Positions 57,310 through 64,000 of a DNA stretch of 64,000 nucleotides are shown here, piece after piece (within the stretch, counting starts at the first letter, position 1; each line of letters opens with the position of its first letter). The position numbers and the translations under genes were made by a program. The stretch is taken from positions 1 through 64,000 of the forward strand of contig JAHFRV010000001.1 in assembly GCA_023266095.1 (NCBI GenBank), given 5' to 3'. This stretch comes from Gammaproteobacteria bacterium (GTDB taxonomy: Bacteria; Pseudomonadota; Gammaproteobacteria; DRLM01). A model generated the notes under the pieces. The model ran no database searches and was not told the origin of the DNA. It saw nothing but the letters and a program-made list of their open reading frames with translations.

Positions 57310-58448
57310 GGCTGAGTCGCTAACACGCCGCCGGCGGGTATCGCCAGGGATTCATAAACCCGCAAGGTATCGTCCAACATACGTTGCAGGGAAAAATCCG
57401 TGTGCTGAGTCACCGCCGGTTTTTGTTTCAAAAAGGCCGTGACTTTGGCGGCGAGTTCGTCCATGTCCCCCAACGGCACCCGCCCTTCGGGGAAGAGGCT
57501 GTTTAATATCTCGCCCACCCCGCCGTGGTCATAGCCCGCCACCGGCACCCCCAGGCTGAGCGCTTCCAGCACGGTGCGGCCGAAAGATTCGGGCTGGGTG
57601 GAGAGCGACAACACGACGTTGGAAACGGCGAGGATCTCCCGTAAATCACTGCGATGGCCGGTGAAGATGAGATTATCGAGTCCGGCCTGCCGGGCGGATT
57701 GTTTAATTTCTTCGGCATACGCTTTGCGCCGCCGGTCCTCGCCCCCCACCACCAGACCCCATACCGGCAAACCTTCTTCGCGCAGGCGTTTCAGCAACTC
57801 GATGAAATCCTCGTGGCCCTTGAGACGGGTCATGCGTCCCGGCAGGGTCACCACGTAGGCGTCGAGCAATTGCGGGTATTGGGCATACCAGCCGCGCAGC
57901 CAACCGGAGTTGGGACGGTAGTCGAAAGGATAGAAACGGCGGTCGACGCCGCGCGGAATCACTTGGATACGCTGCTCAGGCAGGCCTGGATAATTCTTCA
58001 ACAGGTACTCCTTCACGGTGTGCGACACCGCAATCACCCGTTCGCCGCGGGTCATGATGGCGCTGTAACGGCCCACCGAATACAAGCCGTGCACGGTAGT
58101 CACGAAATGAGGCCGCAACGCGGGTTTGATGCCGCGCCAGGCCAGATAGGCGATCCAGGCCGGCAGGCGGGAACGGGCATGCAGCACATCGACCTGGCGT
58201 TGTCGCAACAGACGCCGCAGTTTTGCGACATAACGCAGCGTGAGCGGCGACTTGGCACCGACCGGCCAGGCGATATGTTCGCTACCGCCCTTGGTGAGGT
58301 AGGGCACCAAACGGCCGCCCGCGGAAATCACGATCGATCGATGACCGCGCTGCACTAAAGCATTGGCCACCTCCAGGGTACCGCGCTCCACCCCGCCCTC
58401 TTCCACGGCGGGCAACACTTGAACCACCGTCAATGCACGCTGAACCAT
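57306..58448 (-). CDS. Glycosyltransferase family 4
   Basis: A 380-residue GT-B enzyme. VLPAVEEGGVERGTLEVANAL near the start is the glycine-rich acceptor loop; the donor domain has VVTLPGRMTRLKGHEDFIEL, LSTQPESFGRTVLEA with the EX7E motif, and GVPVAGYDHGGVGEIL. It is likely to extend the LPS core. The ATG at 58448 is chosen over a GTG at 58463; both overlap the ELM1-like gene. Confidence 0.92.
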   Translation of the reverse strand: MVQRALTVVQVLPAVEEGGVERGTLEVANALVQRGHRSIVISAGGRLVPYLTKGGSEHIAWPVGAKSPLTLRYVAKLRRLLRQRQVDVLHARSRLPAWIAYLAWRGIKPALRPHFVTTVHGLYSVGRYSAIMTRGERVIAVSHTVKEYLLKNYPGLPEQRIQVIPRGVDRRFYPFDYRPNSGWLRGWYAQYPQLLDAYVVTLPGRMTRLKGHEDFIELLKRLREEGLPVWGLVVGGEDRRRKAYAEEIKQSARQAGLDNLIFTGHRSDLREILAVSNVVLSLSTQPESFGRTVLEALSLGVPVAGYDHGGVGEILNSLFPEGRVPLGDMDELAAKVTAFLKQKPAVTQHTDFSLQRMLDDTLRVYESLAIPAGGVLATQP

Positions 58449-59374
58449 CGCTCGATCATCCACTGGGCGCAGCGCGCCGCTTCATCAAAAACCTGTTGGG
58501 GCGCCCGCAGCGCCTGCCCCTGCCGCCAGGCGGCGAACGAGGTCACCCATGCTTCGCGCAGCAAAGCCTCCACCCCGCGCACCACCCGGCCCACACCGCG
58601 GCGCGGCACGTCGATCACGCCCACCGCCGCACCGGCGGTCAACGCCTCGTAAATCATCGACACGCTGTCTTCCGTCACCCACACCTGTTCCGCGGCGGCC
58701 AGCTGCGCGGGCAACCAGTCCGCGTGAGTATCACGATACATCACGCTATCGACGTTGGGCAGGCCGAGTTCCGGCAAACGCAGCTCGGTGGCGGGCGGGG
58801 TGCGCCGTGAACTGGCGATGGTCCAGTGCCGCGCGGGATCGCGTTCGGCGATGGTCTTGATCCGCTCCAGCAGACCCGCCTCGTCCCAGCCGTGATGCGG
58901 CGACGGTCCGCCCACCAGGATCAGACCGCTACCCGCCTGTTTCACCGGCGCGGGACGGATGACGTTCAGCACGCCGCGAGTCACCAAGACCCGGGCCGAA
59001 GACGGCACACCGTCGTGTTCGGGGACGATGCACACATCAAAACAGCGGCGGGGCAGACTGGGCTTCATCAACACCACAGCGCGCCCGCCGTGGACGCGGC
59101 GGGCGGCGAGCAGGGAAAGATGGGTACGGTGCCCGGCGCCTAACAATAAATCGGGGGCGGGCAGATCGCGGCGCACGGGGCGACGCCAGGCATAGGCGGC
59201 GAGGGCTTGCCGTGGTTTCAGCGCAGGCAGGGCATGCGCTTCCAGCGGTAGACGGTCCGACAGCGCGGCCAGCAAGCCGCGCACTTGATTGGCATGCCCC
59301 GCCTTGCCGTCACTGAACCACCAGGCCACCAGCGGCCGGCGCGGCGGCGCAGGACTCTGCGCCCGCGATGTCAC
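58430..59374 (-). CDS. ELM1-like protein (mitochondrial fission ELM1 family)
   Basis: A 314-residue protein of the ELM1 family, which has a GT-B-like fold. WWFSDGKAGHANQVRGLL at the start, LILVGGPSPHHGWDEA in the middle, and WVTEDSVSMIYEALTAGAAV near the end are typical. In plants ELM1 recruits a dynamin to mitochondria; in bacteria it is found in LPS clusters and probably is a sugar transferase relative. The GTG at 59374 overlaps the zinc-finger gene stop as GTGA, so that start is preferred. Confidence 0.9.
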   Translation of the reverse strand: MTSRAQSPAPPRRPLVAWWFSDGKAGHANQVRGLLAALSDRLPLEAHALPALKPRQALAAYAWRRPVRRDLPAPDLLLGAGHRTHLSLLAARRVHGGRAVVLMKPSLPRRCFDVCIVPEHDGVPSSARVLVTRGVLNVIRPAPVKQAGSGLILVGGPSPHHGWDEAGLLERIKTIAERDPARHWTIASSRRTPPATELRLPELGLPNVDSVMYRDTHADWLPAQLAAAEQVWVTEDSVSMIYEALTAGAAVGVIDVPRRGVGRVVRGVEALLREAWVTSFAAWRQGQALRAPQQVFDEAARCAQWMIERWFSVH

Positions 59375-59601
59375 TTGGCCGGATGATCGATGAGCAGGTA
59401 GTTGGCGCCGCAATAAGGACACATGGCCTGGCCGGTTTCCTGTATGGCCAGGTACACGCGGGGATGAGAGTTCCACAAACTCATACCGTCCATCGGGCAG
59501 TGCAAAGGCAGGTCCGCCCGCGTCACTTCATAACGGTTCTCGGCGTTGGCCTCGATCTGTCTTTTTTTACCCCCGCCGCCCGCCGACTGTGTCGTATTCA
59601 C
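59371..59601 (-). CDS. Zinc-finger domain protein (zf-CHCC type)
   Basis: A 76-residue protein with HCPMDGMSLWNSHPRVYL and CPYCGANYLL. The pattern of the Cys, His, Cys and Cys ligands matches the CHCC zinc finger seen in a complex I subunit and in small bacterial proteins. The GTG at 59601 has AGGAGAAGGGC immediately upstream, stronger than the context of the ATG at 59622. It commonly lies between ilvE and the LPS genes; its role is unknown. Confidence 0.85.
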   Translation of the reverse strand: MNTTQSAGGGGKKRQIEANAENRYEVTRADLPLHCPMDGMSLWNSHPRVYLAIQETGQAMCPYCGANYLLIDHPAK

Positions 59602-59631
59602 GCCCTTCTCCTCTATCCGCATTTTCCGGCC

Positions 59632-59651
59632 GGCCCGGCTGGGGCCGGGCC
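59632..59651. other. GC-rich hairpin between ilvE and the zinc-finger gene
   Basis: GGCCCGGC (59632-59639) and GCCGGGCC (59644-59651) form a perfect 8-bp stem around TGGG. It is in the 61 bases between the two minus-strand genes; no T-run follows. It may weaken transcription from ilvE into the LPS genes. Confidence 0.45.
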
Positions 59652-59662
59652 AACCCCGGCCC

Positions 59663-60586
59663 TTACTCTACCAAGCTCAGCCATTCCGGATAAACACTGC
59701 GCCGGCCGTGCACCTGGTCGAAATAGGTCGATTGCAGTTGTTCGGTGATGGGTCCCCGGCTGCCGATGCCGATGGCACGGCCGTCCACTTCGCGGATCGG
59801 CGTGACTTCGGCGGCAGTGCCGGTGAAGAAGGCCTCGTCGGCGATGTACACCTCGTCACGGGTGATGCGTTTCTCGCGCACCTTGAGGCCCATGTCCTCG
59901 GCAAGTTTGATCACGGTGGCGCGGGTGATGCCGTCGAGCGCGGAGGTGAGTTCAGGCGTATAAATCACACCGTCGCGGATGATGAAGATGTTCTCGCCGC
60001 TGCCTTCGGCGACGTAGCCTTCCGCGTCAAGCAACATGGCCTCGTCGCAGCCGCAGGCCAGCGCCTCGTTGAGCGCCAGCATCGAGTTGAGGTAGTTGGC
60101 GTTGGCCTTGGCCTTGCACATCATGATGTTCACGTGATGGCGGGTATACGAGCTGGTGCGCACCTTGATGCCGCGCTTGAGATTTTCCTCACCCATGTAA
60201 GCGCCCCAGGTCCAGGCGGCGATCATGACGTGGGTCTTCAAATTCTCGGCGCGCAGGCCCATGCCCTCGGCGCCGTAGAAACACATGGGGCGGATGTAGG
60301 CCGATTCGAGCTGGTTGTCGCGCACTACTTGGCGGGTGGCTTCGTTGAGCGTGGCCTTATCGTATGGCATTTTCATGCCGAGGATGTGGGCCGAACGGAA
60401 CAGACGATCGGTATGCTCCCGCAGCCGGAAGATGGCGGCGCCGCGGTCGGTCTTGTAAGCGCGCACTCCTTCGAATACGCCCATACCATAATGCAAAGTG
60501 TGGGTCAGCACGTGCACCTTGGCTTCGCGCCAGGGCACCAATTGGCCGTCTAACCAGATGACGCCATCGCGGTCAGCCATCGACAT
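59663..60586 (-). CDS. ilvE: Branched-chain amino acid aminotransferase
   Basis: PLP enzyme of class IV making Leu, Ile and Val. The 307-residue protein has VIWLDGQLVPWREAKVHVLT at the start, HYGMGVFEGVRAYKT, the catalytic-Lys region CKAKANANYLNSM, and EGYVAEGSGENIFI for cofactor phosphate. GAGGAG precedes the ATG at 60586. It is downstream of glnE, a usual arrangement in gammaproteobacteria. Confidence 0.97.
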   Translation of the reverse strand: MSMADRDGVIWLDGQLVPWREAKVHVLTHTLHYGMGVFEGVRAYKTDRGAAIFRLREHTDRLFRSAHILGMKMPYDKATLNEATRQVVRDNQLESAYIRPMCFYGAEGMGLRAENLKTHVMIAAWTWGAYMGEENLKRGIKVRTSSYTRHHVNIMMCKAKANANYLNSMLALNEALACGCDEAMLLDAEGYVAEGSGENIFIIRDGVIYTPELTSALDGITRATVIKLAEDMGLKVREKRITRDEVYIADEAFFTGTAAEVTPIREVDGRAIGIGSRGPITEQLQSTYFDQVHGRRSVYPEWLSLVE

Positions 60587-60663
60587 GACTTAAATCTCCT
60601 CAACACAGATCAATATTAAAAATTAAAGCGCCTTCACGGCGCCGCGTGCCGCTGCGATACTCG

Positions 60664-63576
60664 CTATGCGGGATCGCCGGGGTCTTCCATCAACCTCCGC
60701 CAGACGCGCGACACCTCGGCGCGGAGCGCGTGAAACGCCTCGGCGCCGACCAGCGCGGACTCATCCTGCAGGGTAAGCTGATGCACTCTGGCCCGGTAGG
60801 CGCGATAGGCGTCGCTCAATAACTGGACATCCACCGCCGTCATCAATCCCGCCCCGGCAAAGCCCTCCAACAAACGAATATTATCGGTATAACGCAGCAA
60901 TTCCGGGTAGTCACAGGCCCACGCCAAAGCGCCATATTGAACCATAAATTCAATATCGGCGATACCGCCGGCGTCTTGCTTGAGATCGAAGCGCGCGGGG
61001 TCGCGCTGACCCAATTCGTCACGCATGCGCTGGCGCATCTCACGCACCTCGCGTCGCAGCACGGCGCGGTCGCGGCGGCGCGCCAGCACCTCGCGCCGCA
61101 CCGCGTCGAAACCGGCCGCGACCGCGGCATCACCCGCCACCGCCCGCGCCCGCACCAGGGCCTGGTGCTCCCAAGTCCATGCCTCTTTACGCTGATAGTC
61201 GGCGTAGGCGGTCAGACTGCTGACCAATAATCCGGAGGCGCCGCTGGGGCGGAGGCGCATGTCGATATCGTACAAAACACCGGAGGGGGTGTGGGTGGTG
61301 GCCATGTGGATGATGCGCTGGCCGAGCCGGGCGAAATACACCGCATTGTCCAGCGGCCGGGCGCCCTCGCTACCCAGCTCTTCGCCCGCGCTGTCGTGCA
61401 GGAACACCAGGTCGAGGTCCGAGCCGTAGCCGAGCTCGATGCCACCCAGTTTGCCGTAGCCGATGACCGCGAAACCCGGCTCGAAAGTCTGGTCATCGAC
61501 CCGGCATCGCGGCGCGCCGTGGCGCGCGGTCAAATGATCACGCGCGAGACGCAGCACCTCGCCGAGCGCGACCTCGGCGATCTCGGTGAGGTGATCGCTC
61601 ACCACCATCAGCGGATAAATACCGGCCAGGTCGGCCGCCGCCACCCGCAGCACATTGGCCTGTTTGAAATGACGCAGCACCTCCATCTGTTGTTCGAGAT
61701 CATCCGCCGCCACCCGCGCCAGGTCGGCGGCGAGTTCACGCTGCAAGGCCGCGCGATTGAGCGGCACATACAAGGCGCGCGGGTCGAGCAGCTCATCGAG
61801 CAGCAAGGGGTGACGCGCCAGTTGCGCGGCGATCCAGGAACTGGCGGCGCACAGGCGCACCAGCTGGGACAAGGCGACGGTGTTCTCCAGCAATAACGCG
61901 AGATAGGCGGTACGCCGCGCGATTTTTTCCAGCAGGCCCAACACCCGGCTCAAGGTCACGCCCGGCCGTTCGGTTTGCGCCACCGCCGCCAGCAACAAGG
62001 GCATGAGGTAGTCGAGACGCTCGCGGCCCGGCACCGTCAAATGACGGCAGGTGACGGATTCCCGCAGCCGGGTGATCTGCTCCAGCACCGCCGCGGGCTC
62101 ATCGAATCCCGCGCCGACGAGCACGGCCTCCGCTTCAGCGGCGGCGAGGCCGCCCCGCCACAGCCGCATCAGCGGCGTTTCTCCATCACCGGCCAGCCCT
62201 TCCTCGGGCGCGGCGAATAAATGTTCGAAGTGGCCGTGCACCCGGCGGCGATGATGCTGCAACACCTGCGCGAAACTTTCCCAATCGGGGTAATCCATAG
62301 CCATCGCCAGCCGCTGACAACCCGCGCCGTCGCTCGGCAGGCGATGGGTTTGCTGATCGGCGTAGGCTTGCAGACGGTTTTCAGCGCGCCGGAGAAAATG
62401 GTAGGCCGTGGTCAGATCGGCGACCACATGGGCCGGCAGATAAGCCGCCGCACCCAGCCGTTCCAAAACCGTGAGGATGGGCCGCACTTGCAGCTCGGTC
62501 TCGCGCCCGCCGCGGATCAGCTGAAAGGCCTGGCCGATGAATTCGATCTCACGAATGCCGCCGGCGCCGATCTTGATATTGTCCTCCAGCCCCTTGCGTT
62601 TGACCTGTTCGGCGATGAGGGCCTTCATCTCGCGCAATGAATGATAGGCGCTGAAATCCAGATAACGCCGAAATACGAAGGGCCGCAATTGCGTCAGCAA
62701 TCTTGCGCCCGCCGCATGGTCACCCGCCACCACCGCGGCCTTGATCCAGGCATAGCGTTCCCACTCACGGCCATGCGCCTGGTAATATTCTTCCATGGCG
62801 TCGAAGCTCATCACCAGCGGCCCGCTGTCGCCGAAGGGCCGCAGCCGCATATCAACGCGGAACACGAAGCCGTCGGCGGTGACGGCGTTCAAGGCCTGGA
62901 TGAGACGCTGGCCGAGGCGGCGGAAATAATCCTCGCAAGTCACACTGCGCGGGCCGCCACGGATCTCGCCGTCTTCCGGATAAGCAAAGATCAAATCGAT
63001 ATCGGAGGAAAAATTGAGTTCGCCGGCGCCCAGCTTACCCATGCCGATCACGATCAATCCCTGCCGCTCGCCGGACTCCGCCAGCGGCGCGCCCAATTCG
63101 CCGGACTGCCAATCATCCAAACAGCGCAAAGCGCCCTCGATGCAGGCGCAGGCCAGGACCGACAAATCATGCAAAGTTTCCCGCAAATCCGCCCAGCCGG
63201 CCAGATCCCGCCAAGCGATGCGCAGCATCTCGCGGCACCGGAATCGCCGGAGTTGCCGGGCCAAGCCCGGTTCATCCACCACCCCCGCCAAATAGGCTTC
63301 CAGCCGCCGGGGGTAATCCTGCTCCGGGTACACAGTCAGCAAATCGCCACTGCCAACCAGCTCCGTCAACACAGCCGGTGTGCGCACGCAATGTTGAGCC
63401 ACGAAATCGCTGGCCGCCCACACCCGCGGCAGACTTTCGATCACCGCCGGCGTCGCGGGCACAGCAACGCCCTGTTCGCCAGCCGCTGTCACGTAGTGGC
63501 GCCAAAGATGCTGCGTCTCCTCGCGGAGTGTTGCGGGCAGATTGAAAAACACCGGGTCAATATCTTGCTTAGTCAC
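60664..63576 (-). CDS. glnE: Bifunctional glutamine synthetase adenylyltransferase/deadenylase
   Basis: GlnE switches glutamine synthetase off and on by adding or removing AMP. The 970-residue protein has two nucleotidyltransferase domains: GMGKLGAGELNFSSDIDL near residue 180 (deadenylation) and GYGKLGGIELGYGSDLDLVF near 700 (adenylylation). E. coli GlnE is 946. The start is a GTG at 63576 with weak Shine-Dalgarno. It is divergent from the pilU-like gene. Confidence 0.97.
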   Translation of the reverse strand: MTKQDIDPVFFNLPATLREETQHLWRHYVTAAGEQGVAVPATPAVIESLPRVWAASDFVAQHCVRTPAVLTELVGSGDLLTVYPEQDYPRRLEAYLAGVVDEPGLARQLRRFRCREMLRIAWRDLAGWADLRETLHDLSVLACACIEGALRCLDDWQSGELGAPLAESGERQGLIVIGMGKLGAGELNFSSDIDLIFAYPEDGEIRGGPRSVTCEDYFRRLGQRLIQALNAVTADGFVFRVDMRLRPFGDSGPLVMSFDAMEEYYQAHGREWERYAWIKAAVVAGDHAAGARLLTQLRPFVFRRYLDFSAYHSLREMKALIAEQVKRKGLEDNIKIGAGGIREIEFIGQAFQLIRGGRETELQVRPILTVLERLGAAAYLPAHVVADLTTAYHFLRRAENRLQAYADQQTHRLPSDGAGCQRLAMAMDYPDWESFAQVLQHHRRRVHGHFEHLFAAPEEGLAGDGETPLMRLWRGGLAAAEAEAVLVGAGFDEPAAVLEQITRLRESVTCRHLTVPGRERLDYLMPLLLAAVAQTERPGVTLSRVLGLLEKIARRTAYLALLLENTVALSQLVRLCAASSWIAAQLARHPLLLDELLDPRALYVPLNRAALQRELAADLARVAADDLEQQMEVLRHFKQANVLRVAAADLAGIYPLMVVSDHLTEIAEVALGEVLRLARDHLTARHGAPRCRVDDQTFEPGFAVIGYGKLGGIELGYGSDLDLVFLHDSAGEELGSEGARPLDNAVYFARLGQRIIHMATTHTPSGVLYDIDMRLRPSGASGLLVSSLTAYADYQRKEAWTWEHQALVRARAVAGDAAVAAGFDAVRREVLARRRDRAVLRREVREMRQRMRDELGQRDPARFDLKQDAGGIADIEFMVQYGALAWACDYPELLRYTDNIRLLEGFAGAGLMTAVDVQLLSDAYRAYRARVHQLTLQDESALVGAEAFHALRAEVSRVWRRLMEDPGDPA

Positions 63577-63708
63577 CGGAAAGCCTCGAATTTACTTGGC
63601 GAAATCATACCTGAGCCGCGAATCATAGCATTCAAGTTGCCACCTTCCACGCCGATAGGTTTCTAGGGTCGTCTTATTCAATATCATTCATATTCAGCGG
63701 GAGGCGTG

Positions 63709-64000
63709 ATGGAATTTCGCGAGTATTTAAAGTTCATGGTGATAAAAGAGGCCTCCGATCTTTATCTCACCACGGGCGCCCCACCCACGGCGAAAATTCA
63801 AGGAGTGATGACTCCCTTGGAATCGACCCCCATGAGCCCCGACCGCCTGCGGGATATCGCCGATTCGCTGATGGATGAGGAGAAGCGCGCCGCCTTTCAA
63901 AAAAACCCGGAGATGAATCTGGCGCTGTCCGAGGCGGGCGTAGGCCGGTTCCGCGTCAACATCTTTCAGCAACGCAATCAACTGGGCATGGTGATCCGCG
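63709..64000 (+). CDS. pilU: Type IV pilus retraction ATPase PilU-like, N-terminal part
   Basis: The frame starts at 63709 after GGGAGG and runs to the end of the window: MEFREYLKFMVIKEASDLYL, then TTGAPPTAKIQGVM, and later NLALSEAGVGRFRVNIFQQR. This is the N-terminal PAS-like domain of PilT/PilU twitching ATPases; the start and the GVGRFRVN-type segment resemble PilU more than PilT. The Walker motifs lie beyond the window, so the PilU call is not final. Confidence 0.85.
   Translation, partial: MEFREYLKFMVIKEASDLYLTTGAPPTAKIQGVMTPLESTPMSPDRLRDIADSLMDEEKRAAFQKNPEMNLALSEAGVGRFRVNIFQQRNQLGMVIR

Overview
The window is chromosomal DNA from a GC-rich gammaproteobacterium. The evidence is the E. 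coli-like gene order (holA-lptE-leuS/ybeL, then lnt-ybeX-ybeY-ybeZ-miaB), hslVU, the ubiE-ubiJ-ubiB set, glnE, LexA, and an LPS-type outer membrane. A homo-oligomeric (dissimilatory-type) ATP sulfurylase, c-type cytochromes, a PEP-CTERM sorting signal and an Amt transporter would fit a sulfur-oxidising, Chromatiales-like or Acidiferrobacterales-like lineage; that placement is inference.

Layout. 1-4.6 kb: the tail of a PEP-CTERM protein and its terminator, then holA, lptE and leuS on the minus strand. 4.8-5.9 kb: ybeL and a membrane-anchored cytochrome c. 5.9-13.1 kb: the minus-strand miaB-ybeZ-ybeY-corC-lnt block, then amt with a near-perfect sigma-54 promoter. 13.3-14.6 kb: lexA with a perfect SOS box, coupled to an ImuA/SulA-like gene. 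15-19.3 kb: chrA and a GH17/GT2 beta-glucan enzyme. 19.7-27.3 kb: a small periplasmic protein, a divergent pyruvate-kinase-like protein, ppk1, ppx, a CHAD protein and sixA. The intergenic region between the pyruvate-kinase-like gene and ppk1 has two candidate PHO boxes, so this looks like a polyphosphate/phosphate-starvation locus. 27.8-35.6 kb: a Ca-type P-ATPase, a LolA-like periplasmic protein, an AEC transporter, a PrcB-like lipoprotein, a glycosyltransferase, a Nudix hydrolase, an unlisted 46-residue membrane peptide and a lipoprotein cytochrome c. 35.9-40.8 kb: orphan iscR, slt, hslO and an HDOD protein.

40.8-44.8 kb is an accessory interval. It holds a gene remnant cut by a MITE-like element, a secreted protein of unknown function, and two convergent two-gene modules. 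In each module a cell-wall-enzyme-like protein without a signal peptide overlaps, by ATGA, a lipoprotein or membrane-anchored partner. One enzyme has an apparent permuted papain-like fold and carries a frameshift; the other is a YkuD L,D-transpeptidase. They look like antibacterial effector/immunity pairs of the type VI secretion kind, though no secretion genes are in view. This is the most interesting part of the window.

44.8-52.2 kb: ubiB, ubiJ, an RDD membrane protein wedged between ubiJ and ubiE, a DUF971 gene, hslU and hslV, then divergent sat. 52.3-59.6 kb: an alpha/beta hydrolase and an LPS/outer-core cluster (GT2, GT1, methyltransferase, O-antigen ligase, GT4, ELM1-like, zinc-finger protein), followed upstream by ilvE and glnE. 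The window ends inside a pilU-like gene.

A 152-154 bp element with terminal inverted repeats and 4-bp TTTA target duplications occurs twice in inverted orientation (27.4 and 41.2 kb), with a 25-bp two-ended relic at 52.3 kb. I saw no tRNA, rRNA, CRISPR array or transposase gene.
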